Shown here: positions 9,330-17,886 of the stretch, in pieces
Layout of the letters: each line of letters starts with the position of its first letter
Position numbering within the stretch: position 1 is the stretch's first letter
From: CAYQZD01 sp964421875
Lineage (GTDB): Bacteria > Electryoneota > Tariuqbacteria > Tariuqbacterales > Tariuqbacteraceae
NCBI GenBank assembly: GCA_964421875.1
Contig: CAYQZD010000003.1
Coordinates: 11,296 to 75,295, forward strand
Length of the DNA: 64,000 nt
Direction of reading: 5' to 3'
Translations under genes and position numbers: made by a program
The notes under the pieces: model-generated
Database searches by the model: none
What the model saw: only the letters and a program-made list of their open reading frames with translations
Told to the model about the DNA's origin: nothing

Positions 9330-10013
9330 CTACCTTGCGTTCCGAAGGATTTCGATGGAACCGGAGCCTTCATTCATATAGAGATCGGCAACGGACAGAT
9401 TGGGCTCAAAACCGCCGAAAAGCTGTTTCCTGACCGGTTCCGTATAATCGTGAAACACTATTTCAATAGCTTCCTCGCGCCAGATAGAGAGGTCCATATA
9501 GTCCCTCCCCCCCGCTCCGGCGAGGTAGGTGTCGCAATCGAAATATTTACAGAGGGCGGCTAGCCTGCGGTCAGGCTGTTCCGGCATATCGGGGAGGGCT
9601 GATGCGATTTCAATTCGGGTGGCAACCCCCAACTGCCGTGCTATTCTTTCAATCAACGCGATGTTGAGGGGCGCAAGATAAATCCATTCTTCGCTTAATA
9701 CCGCTTCAGTCAGCTCGAAAAATTCTGAAAAGTATGACGCTCTTGCGTAACAGGTACGGAGAGTCTGGAGGTGCTTTTTTTTCCAGGGAACGTTGCCTGC
9801 GATGGCGACATCTTTGATACTCTCCCCGAACTTGTGACTAACGGGTACGGTAATAAACTGCACTCCGTTGGGCCCTTTCACCCGGTTGCGGTTAATCCAC
9901 TCGTTCTTCTTATATTGAACCGTATCCAGTAAAACGAAGATATCCGCCCGGTCCATTTTATCGAAATAACCGGTGTATGCCAGGTACTGCGGTTGATGCG
10001 CTGCTAATATCAT
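9330..10013 (-). CDS. WbqC family protein
   Basis: A 227-residue protein with the WbqC-like signature: an N-terminal AAHQPQYLAYTGYFDKM block, DTVQYKKNEWINRNRVK, and a later AGAGGRDYMD segment. WbqC-like genes occur in O-antigen and other polysaccharide clusters, and the family is thought to act on sugar nucleotides or in amino-sugar modification, but the reaction here is not established. The ATG directly follows the stop of the upstream PHP-like gene (TAA then ATG), indicating one transcript. Confidence 0.85.
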   Translation of the reverse strand: MILAAHQPQYLAYTGYFDKMDRADIFVLLDTVQYKKNEWINRNRVKGPNGVQFITVPVSHKFGESIKDVAIAGNVPWKKKHLQTLRTCYARASYFSEFFELTEAVLSEEWIYLAPLNIALIERIARQLGVATRIEIASALPDMPEQPDRRLAALCKYFDCDTYLAGAGGRDYMDLSIWREEAIEIVFHDYTEPVRKQLFGGFEPNLSVADLYMNEGSGSIEILRNAR

Positions 10014-11519
10014 TTAAGAATCGATTTCCTCCGTTTGCAGCCCGGCCGAGTTGACGAATATGGGATTGCTGGCGATAACCGGAAGCCCCTTGTACAACAC
10101 CCAGAGGCGGTAATAAGTATTGCCGCCCGGAGGAATGTCCTTCAAAGCCATATCGAAGGAATCGTCGAAAGGGATATTGGCGACCTGGCGGCCGTTCCTG
10201 ATGACGAAGACCTCGAAATTCTCCTTGTCTTCAGCTACTGTGAAACCGAAATGCAGATTAACCAAACCGGATGAGTTCAGAGTTTCACCGGAGATTTTCT
10301 CCGCTCCCTCACCGTTGTCAATACTCCAGTGGTCCATCCATATCATATTTGGTCCCCAGATTTGCGCGGCGTAGCATCTGCCCTTCTTCAAGGCCTCCAT
10401 AATAGATTCTTTGGATTTGTTTTCCGCCCAGACGTAGGTGCAGGCTTCGCGGATGAAGTTGGCGGGGAGATTACCCTCAAAATCGACCTCAGCCACCGCC
10501 CAAACCGGTTTTGACCTTTCGCCGTTGCAATACTGATACAGGGTGCGGTCCCACAAACCGCCGGGAACTCCCGCCACTTTCCAACCCTCGGCGAAGATGG
10601 CAAATCCCGTGTAATTCCGGGTGGTCATAAGCAAATTGGCGTAGGGATGGGTGATGCAGTTTATCCAGCCAATCTGCCCGGAAAACTCAGCTTCGGGATG
10701 GGCGTAATAGATAAGCCCTCCATTTGAAATCACATGGTTGATGACGGCTTGAGCCGCCTCCCCGCAATGACCGCTCTCATACTGAGAAAGGACTTTCTTC
10801 CTGAAGGGATAATCATTGAACAGCAGAATGACAGCTCCTATGATTAGTATAATCCCGATGAAACGGTAAGGGTGCTTACCAACCTTCATCGTCTGGCTGG
10901 AAAATGCGATTTTTTTCTTCACCACAAAGAAAAATAGGAATATACCCACAACGATGACAACTCCGGCTCCAATCACCCGGTCTGTGCGTTCATACAGTTC
11001 TTCCCTATATTTATTGGCCAATGTGCCGGGCATATTTTCATATACCTCCGGATTTTCCACTCCGAATACCAGCATATGCTGATGCCAATTATGCAGTTTC
11101 AGACTCTTGTCCAGAGGATGACCGCTCCAGTAATATGAGGGACCGACTTCGGTTCCGGGGATGATTGTGATGCCGGGATTAGCGCCGTTGAGACTGTCCA
11201 TCAACTGGATGTATTGTTCGACGCCGAAGGTGGTGACTGAGGGGTAGGCGACCCGCTTCTTGAGGATTTTCCGCAGAGGCCGGAGACCAAATTCCACCTC
11301 CTTCTGCAGATGGTCGCAGAAAACAACGGCGTCCATACGGTTGTCGATAGAAAGCTGAACCATTTGTTCCGGAGGGAGCATACCGCCGGAAACATTGGAA
11401 TCGTAGTGCAGACCAACGGCGTAACGTTGATAAGGGGAAGACTGGCTGAAACCGGAGGCGGCGAAAATCATCAGCAGCGCAGGAATAAACATCAGTGATA
11501 AATGGGAATTTTGCTTCAT
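10014..11519 (-). CDS. PHP-like exported protein with an inserted pair of transmembrane helices
   Basis: About 501 residues. The ATG at 11519 is chosen because a signal peptide follows (MKQNSHLSLMFIPALLM...). The upstream extension starting at 11606 lacks such a feature. The mature part resembles a PHP (polymerase and histidinol phosphatase) fold: GLHYDSN, AVVFCDH, IIPGTEV, GLIYYAHPEA and the C-terminal EALKKGRCYAA element common in PHP proteins. Several ligand positions deviate from consensus. Between the early and late motifs lie two hydrophobic segments (VIGAGVVIVVGIFLFFF and FIGIILIIGAVILLF). The C-terminal 100 residues look like a beta-sandwich. A phosphoesterase role is only inferred. 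Confidence 0.6.
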   Translation of the reverse strand: MKQNSHLSLMFIPALLMIFAASGFSQSSPYQRYAVGLHYDSNVSGGMLPPEQMVQLSIDNRMDAVVFCDHLQKEVEFGLRPLRKILKKRVAYPSVTTFGVEQYIQLMDSLNGANPGITIIPGTEVGPSYYWSGHPLDKSLKLHNWHQHMLVFGVENPEVYENMPGTLANKYREELYERTDRVIGAGVVIVVGIFLFFFVVKKKIAFSSQTMKVGKHPYRFIGIILIIGAVILLFNDYPFRKKVLSQYESGHCGEAAQAVINHVISNGGLIYYAHPEAEFSGQIGWINCITHPYANLLMTTRNYTGFAIFAEGWKVAGVPGGLWDRTLYQYCNGERSKPVWAVAEVDFEGNLPANFIREACTYVWAENKSKESIMEALKKGRCYAAQIWGPNMIWMDHWSIDNGEGAEKISGETLNSSGLVNLHFGFTVAEDKENFEVFVIRNGRQVANIPFDDSFDMALKDIPPGGNTYYRLWVLYKGLPVIASNPIFVNSAGLQTEEIDS

Positions 11520-11652
11520 AATAATCCCCGCTAAATTTGTCGATGATAGGTTAACGTATCTTAAAAAACCAATGGATTTTAAACTGCCCTTACGGCTATA
11601 AACCACTGTTATAACAATTATTCCAGCGCAATCGCACCAAACACCATACTCA

Positions 11653-12006
11653 TCACCAATCCCGGCGAATCATCCAAGCGACTGTCGGGGTGCGTTTCAT
11701 CATCCTGTAGATTTTAGTCGGCGTCTGGGGATCAAAGGTTTTGGAAGTGAATCGTATCTCAGATATAGCCTCCAACACTATCTTTCTGAAATCGGATTCC
11801 GCAAGCAGGCCTAAGATACGATCGACTTCGAACCCGATGAGGTAGGCCTGCTGTTTCGCAATACCACGGATTTCTTCTATGATGTCCAGGGGAATCATCC
11901 TGGTCTCCACAGGAAGGACTTCATCGAAACGTGTGTGTTTAACCACAATTATTCGTTTATCTTTAATAGCTTTTCGGACTCGCTGTCTGGTTAATGTAGT
12001 ATCCAA
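11653..12006 (-). CDS. Hypothetical protein, 117 aa
   Basis: A small soluble protein that I do not recognise. It is rich in charged residues and predicted mostly helical, with an early strand-like KRIIVVKHTRF and a basic C-terminus (KIYRMMKRTPTVAWMIRRDW). No signal peptide, membrane segment or cysteine motif is visible. It lies between a GT4 glycosyltransferase and the PHP-like gene, in the same direction, with about 90 bp to the former. The codon pattern looks like a real gene, but no function can be assigned. Confidence 0.55.
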   Translation of the reverse strand: MDTTLTRQRVRKAIKDKRIIVVKHTRFDEVLPVETRMIPLDIIEEIRGIAKQQAYLIGFEVDRILGLLAESDFRKIVLEAISEIRFTSKTFDPQTPTKIYRMMKRTPTVAWMIRRDW

Positions 12007-12096
12007 CCTATCTCCGGCGCTAAAAATTTGGTTCTTCTGGTAAGTTTGGTAACACTAAAGATGCGCGCATTTTGAAACATCCTAAAAAATACGCTT

Positions 12097-13242
12097 CTAT
12101 AAAGATAACATTTCTTGATACAGATTGTCAATTTCATCGAGGGTTTTTTCCAGTGAAAAAATCTGAAGCCGGGAATTTGCCCCGGATACAATTTTTCCCC
12201 TCAACGCAACATTGTCCGCCAATTTGAGGACAGCCTCGGCGGCTGATTGAGCCTGGCTCGGAGGGATTAACAGCCCGCTGACGCCGTCTTCGATGATTTC
12301 CGGCACGCCCCCAACATCCGTCGCTATGACGGGCAATCCGGCGGCCTGGGCTTCGAGAATCGACCTCCCCAGCCCCTCATTCGATGAGGTCAAGATATAG
12401 ATATCCATCGCTGCTAATAAATCGGGAACATCCTCGCGGTGACCGGTGAACCTGAATTTTTCCGATAATCCCAGGGCTTCGACCCTCCGCCGGACAGAAT
12501 CATATCTATCACCGGCGCCGACCATCAGGAAACGCAAGTCTTCCCTGCCCTTCAACAGCGCCGCGGTTTCGATTAAAAGCATCGGATTCTTGATGTCAGC
12601 CATCCGCCCCACCCATCCCACTACCACCGCATTATCCGTCAAACCCAATTCGCTTCTGACCTCCGACCGTGATCTTGCGGAATTGCTGAATTTTTCGAGG
12701 TCGATTCCGGCGGGAATGACAATGAACTTATCCGGCGCGGCGATTCTCAGCCTGATATGGTCCTCCCTCCCCGGACCGGTGAGGTTGGTGATGCGGTCTG
12801 TGAAACGTGCGGCCCACCGTTCCATCCGGATAAAGGCGGAGGTCTTGACTTTCCCGTAGTATCCGTAAAAGATATGACCGTGCGGCGAGTGGACAATCAC
12901 CGGTGTCCGGTTCATCCGAGCCGCTATCCGGCCTATAATACCGCCTTTAGAGGAATTAGTATGGATAATCTGTGGTTTCTCCCGGCGGATTAGTTTCCTC
13001 AGCGATAATAGCGCTTTCAGATCCTGTTTCGGTTCTAATTCGCGGCGCAGCGAATCAAGCACAGTTACAGACACGCCGGTTCGAGCGGTATAGGTGGTCA
13101 AATCTTCGTGTGGCTCTACCGTCCTGCCGGTGATGATACCGGCGTCATAGCCGCGGCTTTTCATCCCCTCAGCCCACTGCATCACCGCTTCAGCGGAGCC
13201 TCCGCGGTCGAGGCGGGTTATGATATAGAGGACTTTTATCAA
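12097..13242 (-). CDS. Glycosyltransferase family 4 protein (copy 1)
   Basis: A 381-residue GT-B fold glycosyltransferase. The N-terminal acceptor domain begins with the glycine-rich loop RLDRGGSAEAV. The C-terminal donor domain carries VVGWVGRMADIKNP, the GAGDRYD strand, FTGHREDVPDLLA and the GT4 E-x7-E type motif in SSNEGLGRSILEAQAAGLPV. Such enzymes transfer a sugar from a nucleotide donor to a growing lipid-linked glycan on the cytoplasmic face of the membrane. The radical SAM gene ends 12 bp upstream, so the two are probably co-transcribed. Donor and acceptor are unknown. Confidence 0.88.
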   Translation of the reverse strand: MIKVLYIITRLDRGGSAEAVMQWAEGMKSRGYDAGIITGRTVEPHEDLTTYTARTGVSVTVLDSLRRELEPKQDLKALLSLRKLIRREKPQIIHTNSSKGGIIGRIAARMNRTPVIVHSPHGHIFYGYYGKVKTSAFIRMERWAARFTDRITNLTGPGREDHIRLRIAAPDKFIVIPAGIDLEKFSNSARSRSEVRSELGLTDNAVVVGWVGRMADIKNPMLLIETAALLKGREDLRFLMVGAGDRYDSVRRRVEALGLSEKFRFTGHREDVPDLLAAMDIYILTSSNEGLGRSILEAQAAGLPVIATDVGGVPEIIEDGVSGLLIPPSQAQSAAEAVLKLADNVALRGKIVSGANSRLQIFSLEKTLDEIDNLYQEMLSL

Positions 13243-13254
13243 GACTACACCATA

Positions 13255-14418
13255 TTAGAATCTGTAGAGTTCGGTGCACCGTTCGCAGGCGGGGTAGATT
13301 TTCTCGCTTCTGGTGATGCGGCGGAAACGTTTGTAGGCGGCGTCGTTCCAGATTTTGGTGAAAGGCTCCTGCTTGATATTACCCAAGGAATAGTTGAACA
13401 GATAACAGGCGCGGACCTCGCCGCTGGGCATAACATAGGCGGTCATCCAGGGTGAAAGGCAGCGAGGCCGGTAGGAATCGGGGATGAACTCGAAATCCGA
13501 GTAATAGCGGCGTATCTCCTCATCCGTGAGATTAGGGTAAAAATGGACCGAAACTTTATGGGATTGACCTTCGATGCGCCGAATCTCCTTTATTAGCTTC
13601 TCGGAATCCATATCGGGCAGACTGTCCCAGAGGAAACCGGTCCAGTCGGTGCAGGAGACTCCGAAATGACGATTGAAGATTTCATCGTGAGCATGATACT
13701 TGTCATTTCCCAGGAAGATAAGATGATGGAAGGTGAGGGTAGCGGCCGCCGCTTCTTCCGCCACCGCAATAGTCTCGTCCATCCTCAGGTAGTTGGTCTC
13801 GAAAAGAGTGGAATTGATATTAACCACCGGACGCTTCTTACCGGATTGGCGCCGCAGGCGGTTTAGTTCTTTGATACCCTGAACCGCCCGTCGGAAAGTC
13901 CCCTTTCGTCCCCGAATTTCATCGTGGATATCCTCCGGCCCGTCCAGCGACCAGATGATTTCGTCCACCCCCGATTCGATGAAATAGGGAGCGAAGTGTT
14001 CCAGCATAACCCCGTTGGTTATCATATTGCAGCGCATACCGCGGGATTTAATATGGCGCACCAGGTCGAACACCCCTTTGTACATCAAGGGCTCGCCGCC
14101 GAATAGCGTAATCGTCGGTTTCCAGCGGGACAGGTCGTCGACCAGCGATTTCAGGTTATCCAGCGGAAGCTGTTCATATAACATCTCGCGGGTGTAATAC
14201 TTCGAGGAACCGGATTCACCCCACTGGCTGCACATAGCGCACCGGAGATTACAACGGTAGGTGATGAAAATCGAGACGGTTTCAGGGGGAGCGGCGCCGC
14301 CGGCGGCGAATTTATAAGCCAAGTAGCTTTTCAAGCGCTGGGTAAAAGCTGTGAAAGCGTATCCGGGCTGGGTTACAGCCTTGGAAAAGGCGCGCTTGAT
14401 ATTTCGCTTGGGAATCAA
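13255..14418 (-). CDS. Radical SAM/SPASM domain protein
   Basis: A 387-residue radical SAM enzyme. The CX3CX2C motif for the 4Fe-4S cluster that cleaves SAM is CNLRCAMC. TLFGGEPLMY supplies the GGE motif. The C-terminal SPASM-like region has spaced cysteines (CLSPW, EVRACYLF, PACERC) for auxiliary Fe-S clusters. TTG at 14418 is the forced start, because an in-frame TAA lies three codons upstream. Proteins of this type act in peptide or sugar modification; next to glycosyltransferases it could modify a sugar or lipid precursor, but this is inference only. Confidence 0.85.
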   Translation of the reverse strand: MIPKRNIKRAFSKAVTQPGYAFTAFTQRLKSYLAYKFAAGGAAPPETVSIFITYRCNLRCAMCSQWGESGSSKYYTREMLYEQLPLDNLKSLVDDLSRWKPTITLFGGEPLMYKGVFDLVRHIKSRGMRCNMITNGVMLEHFAPYFIESGVDEIIWSLDGPEDIHDEIRGRKGTFRRAVQGIKELNRLRRQSGKKRPVVNINSTLFETNYLRMDETIAVAEEAAAATLTFHHLIFLGNDKYHAHDEIFNRHFGVSCTDWTGFLWDSLPDMDSEKLIKEIRRIEGQSHKVSVHFYPNLTDEEIRRYYSDFEFIPDSYRPRCLSPWMTAYVMPSGEVRACYLFNYSLGNIKQEPFTKIWNDAAYKRFRRITRSEKIYPACERCTELYRF

Positions 14419-14954
14419 ATTCTTTTATACATAGTTGGTTCCTGATGCAAAACTCTGAAATTGTCATTGCGAGGAAGCGAAGCGACGAAGCAATCTATTT
14501 GTTATATAATAGTTTAAAGATTGCTTCACTTCGTTCGCGATGACAGATAAAGGACTTTTTCATCAGCGATTAGTTATAGCGAAAACCATTCGTGAGAACT
14601 TGTCTGTCATAACAACATAACAAGGGACAAAGAACTGCAATAATGGCATACAGAATGGCAGATGTTGAACTTTAATGACTCTCTCTAATCTACGGTCGTC
14701 TTAAATAACTCTCGACGCTCGCAATGTCATTCCCGCGAAAGCGGGAATCCATCTTATTGTATTTATGTAATATAATGTACTCCCGCTTTGATGGGAGTGA
14801 CATACAATCGGACTTTCTTTCAGAAAAAAAATGTGATTACCGGTATTCAGATTATTGGCACAGCGTTTGCAGATACAATAAGGCGAAAACGATGAACATA
14901 ATATGATTGAAAAATAACTAAAAATAACCTCAATATAATCTTGGAGGAAGAACA
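14419..14954. repeat. Intergenic region with two dispersed inverted repeats
   Basis: 14460-14546 holds an inverted pair of the CATTGCGAGG-GAAGCAATC family (TCATTGCGAGGAAGCGAAGC facing GCTTCACTTCGTTCGCGATGA). 14724-14801 holds a second pair, TCATTCCCGCGAAAGCGGGA facing CTCCCGCTTTGATGGGAGTGA. Their translations give well-known spurious peptides of the SFPRKRES type, so small reading frames here are not called. The last 60 bases are the AT-rich leader of the Hsp20 gene, with GGAGG seven bases before its ATG. Confidence 0.65.
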
Positions 14955-15401
14955 ATGAACTTAGTAAGATTCAATCCGGCGCGAGACCTCTGGCGGATGC
15001 GCGACGATATGGACCGCCTCTTCAACCTCTTTATGTCCCGCCCTATGGAGGGTGAAGATGTCGCCGAAGCGGACTGGAGTCCGCGGGTAGATATTTCCGA
15101 AAACGGTAACGGCTACATAGTCAAGGCGGAGCTTCCGGGGATGAGCAAAGATGACATCAAAATCACCCTGCAAGACGACGTCCTGACCATCCGAGGCAAG
15201 AAGAAAGATGAAAGAGAGTCGAAAGACAAGAGCGTGCATATGTGTGAACGGCGCTATGGTAATTTCGTGCGCTCTTTCAGGCTTCCCACCGCGGTCGATA
15301 ATAATAAAATCGACGCCGGTTTCAAGGATGGAGTGCTAAACCTCACGCTGCCCAAAGCCGAGGAAGCCAAACCGAAAGAGATCGAAATCAAGATGAACTA
15401 A
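14955..15401 (+). CDS. Hsp20/alpha-crystallin family small heat-shock protein
   Basis: A 148-residue chaperone. The variable N-terminal arm (about 1-42) contains a W-R-M-x-D-D-M-D-R-L-F segment typical of bacterial small heat-shock proteins. The alpha-crystallin domain (about 43-138) includes ADWSPRVDISE, KAELPGMSKDDIKI and the A-x-x-x-n-GVL-type motif as FKDGVLNLTLPK. A C-terminal IEIKM tail resembles the I-x-I anchor. It binds unfolding proteins in the cytoplasm without ATP. GGAGG at 14943-14947 sets the start. No CIRCE-like element was found upstream. Confidence 0.93.
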   Translation: MNLVRFNPARDLWRMRDDMDRLFNLFMSRPMEGEDVAEADWSPRVDISENGNGYIVKAELPGMSKDDIKITLQDDVLTIRGKKKDERESKDKSVHMCERRYGNFVRSFRLPTAVDNNKIDAGFKDGVLNLTLPKAEEAKPKEIEIKMN

Positions 15402-15486
15402 GAATCGCACCGCCGATATTATCGATAAGTCTCTGAGGATTAGGACTTAGTATCCTTAATTAAAGAAATGACAAGGAACTATTAAG

Positions 15487-15539
15487 ATGAGCCGGGCGAC
15501 CCAAAAATTATATTTTGTTGGGGTTCAGCGCCGGCTCAT
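15487..15539 (+). terminator. Hairpin between hsp20 and the small membrane protein gene
   Basis: Perfect 9-bp arms ATGAGCCGG (15487-15495) and CCGGCTCAT (15531-15539) enclose a partly self-complementary interior (CCAAAA facing TTTTGTTGG). The pyrimidine-rich TTTCTTTCT follows. It could terminate the Hsp20 transcript or act as an attenuator or leader structure for the next gene 78 bases on. Confidence 0.45.
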
Positions 15540-15616
15540 TTCTTTCTATCCAAGTGCGTCTCACAATCAAACGATAACACCGAATTCGTACGAACAACAA
15601 AATCTGAGGTTCAACT

Positions 15617-15805
15617 ATGCCACAATGGATTATGACAACGGGAGCGCTGATGGTGATTTTCGGATTGCTGGTCATCGCCTTTCCCTATCTCTTAGTAGTA
15701 ATGGTCGCATCGTTTTTCATTATCACGGGACTGACAACATTGATATTCGGATGGCGGATGAAGAACCATGATCGTCAAAGCTATAGTTCCGGCTATCTCA
15801 GCTAA
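15617..15805 (+). CDS. Small two-helix membrane protein, DUF3096-like
   Basis: A 62-residue protein with two closely spaced hydrophobic helices (about 6-23 and 25-45, ending LIFGWRM) and a short polar tail. The pattern, helix-FPYLLV-helix-ITGL, resembles the DUF3096 family of short membrane proteins of unknown function. It lies downstream of the Hsp20 gene on the same strand. No strong ribosome binding site is obvious, and the overlapping 94-residue frame at 15487 covers the hairpin and is not considered real. Confidence 0.6.
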   Translation: MPQWIMTTGALMVIFGLLVIAFPYLLVVMVASFFIITGLTTLIFGWRMKNHDRQSYSSGYLS

Positions 15806-15824
15806 ACCGGGTTGTGCCGGAGAT

Positions 15825-17339
15825 TCACTTTATAATTCGATTCCTGCCGCTGTTCTTGGCGCGGTACAGTTTGGCGTCGGCGGATTTGACTAATTCCTCG
15901 GCGACACTGTATTTGCTTTTGCTTTCCAGTGCCGCTATTCCGCCGGAGATGGTGACTTGAATACTGGTCCCATCCACCTTGAAAGGGTGGTTCTCCACAA
16001 TATTTCTGATTTTTTCCGCAACGATGAAGGCGTTGTCCTTCGTAGTCTCGGGCATTATCATCACAAACTCCTCCCCGCCGTATCTGGCCACAATATCCGA
16101 CATCCGGGTATGCTTCTTGAGCATCGCTGCAATCTCCTGCAGAACCAAATCCCCGGCGGTGTGGCCATAAGTGTCGTTGACTTTCTTAAAGAAATCCACA
16201 TCGAGCAACGCAACCGCCAGCGGTGTTTTATACCGGACTGAACGGACAAATTCCACTGCGAGGTGTTCCTGGAAATAGCGGTGGTTAAAAATCTGAGTCA
16301 ATCCATCGATTTCGGCTCTTTCCCGCAGTTCCTTGTTAGCGATTTTTAGCCGGTGCGCCAGCGTTTCCGCCTCGGCTTTTGCTTTCCTCAGTTCCCTCAG
16401 CATCTCCTCGTATGAAAGCTTAATTTCGTCCAGTTGGATGTTAATAGCGTGCAAAACCTTGGCGTAACTGGTGGATATGCCGGGCTTAAAATCGAATATC
16501 TCCGCAATCTCCTTGCCTTCGACGCCGATGCTCTCCAAAATTTCATGCACGGAATCTTCCGAGAAATCGAGTTTGCGCTTTGCCTCATCGATGCATAGTT
16601 CAAGGGACTCCTTCTTTGCCTGCGAGCTGAAGACCTCGACCATCAAATGGGCGACATAAAGAGAGGAAATCAATATCGTGTCTCTTCCGGTAGAATCCAC
16701 CGGCGGATCAGGGGTATGATGATATTGGATTGACTGTATTATTACATCTTCGCACCGCCAATGTTTCGCTAATTTGGCGCCAACGCTGGCGTGGTCCCAG
16801 AGAAATGTGTTCAGCTCCAATTCTCGCAGACCGTTGTCGCTGGCCTGGGTTTCTTGCACCAGGCGGATGTATTCCTGGGGATAATGTTTGGCTAACGCCA
16901 ACTGCCCGATGTTCATCATCAAACCGGTAAGGAAAGCGGTCTTTTCCAATCGGGGAGAAAAATGCCTGATGATGAGTTTTGCCGCCATCGCGGCGATGAA
17001 GGAGTTATCGACGAATTCCCTGAGATTCATCGGAGATTCGTTCTTCCCTTTAGCGTCTAAAAAAGAGAGGCTGAAAATGATATTCCTAACGGTATCATAA
17101 CCCAGTGTCATCAGCGCCTGTTTAACCGAGGTGATGTCCCTGTTGAAACCTACGTACTTGGAATTGACCGCCTTGAGAACGCGTCCGGTGAGTTCCGCAT
17201 CCTTTTCCAAAAGAGCCGCAAACTGGGTGTCGGCGGTCCCCGGATCAGCCAGGCAGTCAACAATCCTGCCGGTGATCGCAGGCAGCACAGGGAGGTCTGC
17301 CGTCTCCGCTACCAGTTTATCAAGACTTATGGGTTTCAT
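15825..17339 (-). CDS. HDOD domain-GGDEF diguanylate cyclase
   Basis: A 504-residue two-domain signalling protein. The N-terminal HDOD domain covers about residues 10-215 (LPVLPAITGRIV, the PxS/VNS-type AVNSKYVGFN, HHTPDP). A helical linker with coiled-coil character (about 285-330) leads to a GGDEF domain (about 335-504). The active-site motif is GGEEF in ARYGGEEFVMIMP, expected to be active. RMSD five residues before it forms an intact inhibitory I-site (RxxD), so c-di-GMP feedback inhibition is likely. It synthesises c-di-GMP in the cytoplasm. HDOD domains are regulatory; the input here is unknown. Confidence 0.93.
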   Translation of the reverse strand: MKPISLDKLVAETADLPVLPAITGRIVDCLADPGTADTQFAALLEKDAELTGRVLKAVNSKYVGFNRDITSVKQALMTLGYDTVRNIIFSLSFLDAKGKNESPMNLREFVDNSFIAAMAAKLIIRHFSPRLEKTAFLTGLMMNIGQLALAKHYPQEYIRLVQETQASDNGLRELELNTFLWDHASVGAKLAKHWRCEDVIIQSIQYHHTPDPPVDSTGRDTILISSLYVAHLMVEVFSSQAKKESLELCIDEAKRKLDFSEDSVHEILESIGVEGKEIAEIFDFKPGISTSYAKVLHAINIQLDEIKLSYEEMLRELRKAKAEAETLAHRLKIANKELRERAEIDGLTQIFNHRYFQEHLAVEFVRSVRYKTPLAVALLDVDFFKKVNDTYGHTAGDLVLQEIAAMLKKHTRMSDIVARYGGEEFVMIMPETTKDNAFIVAEKIRNIVENHPFKVDGTSIQVTISGGIAALESKSKYSVAEELVKSADAKLYRAKNSGRNRIIK

Positions 17340-17423
17340 TTACTCTACGCCCTGCAATTTCAATTCGAATTGAAGTCGTTGTCGTTCGGTGTGTTTGTTA
17401 ATAACATCATTAGTAGAAAACAA

Positions 17424-17630
17424 TCATTCGCTGCTTCGTCTGATTCTTTTCCACATAAGTTGCGCGAAGTGATAACATATTATTAAAATCGTGTATGCGC
17501 CCAATGAAAAAGAAATTGTCAATTCGAGCCGGCCATATTCATAGATTCCAAGAATATCCGTGAGTCGCCAGGCCGCCAACCCTGCAATTAAATAGACACC
17601 AAAATGTTTATTGAATATCTTCTTTAACAT
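17424..17630 (-). CDS. Small two-helix membrane protein, hypothetical
   Basis: A 68-residue protein from the ATG at 17630 (MLKKIFNKHF), with hydrophobic segments at about 11-29 and 38-56 and a basic C-terminus (KRIRRSSE). The longer frame from GTG at 17687 begins inside a perfect hairpin (ATTCACCC-AAA-GGGTGAAT, 17682-17700) and is less likely. I do not recognise the family. It stands alone between the HDOD-GGDEF gene and the second DegT aminotransferase. Confidence 0.45.
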   Translation of the reverse strand: MLKKIFNKHFGVYLIAGLAAWRLTDILGIYEYGRLELTISFSLGAYTILIICYHFAQLMWKRIRRSSE

Positions 17631-17681
17631 GATTTGCCGGATTTTTATTATTACCCGGATTCTGTGATATCCGATTGAAAC

Positions 17682-17886
17682 ATTCACCCAAAGGGTGAAT
17701 TATCTGTGTCTCAGTTTAAAAACGTCTATTTTCGCAATAGGCGCTCTAATATGTGTTTTTACTGATTATGCATCAGCGTAATCAGCGATAATCAGTGTTA
17801 ATCAGCGATTCTAAAAATCTTCATACAGAATTAAGTTATTACTCGAATGAACCGAAAAGCTTATCAATTCCCATCCTAAATCATCG
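17682..17886. repeat. Intergenic hairpin and degenerate repeat tract
   Basis: A perfect 8-bp inverted repeat with a 3-base loop lies at 17682-17700. Around 17775-17815, a run of three AATCAGYG units about 10 bp apart (GTAATCAGCG, ATAATCAGTG, TTAATCAGCG) is present. Short periodic tracts of this type also occur elsewhere in the window. Confidence 0.5.

Noticed and set aside
14724..14906. Small plus-strand protein beginning SFPRKRES
   Set aside because: It is the translation of a dispersed inverted repeat and has no ribosome binding site.
15487..15771. 94-residue frame between hsp20 and the small membrane protein
   Set aside because: It begins in a perfect hairpin, lacks a ribosome binding site and overlaps a better candidate in another frame.
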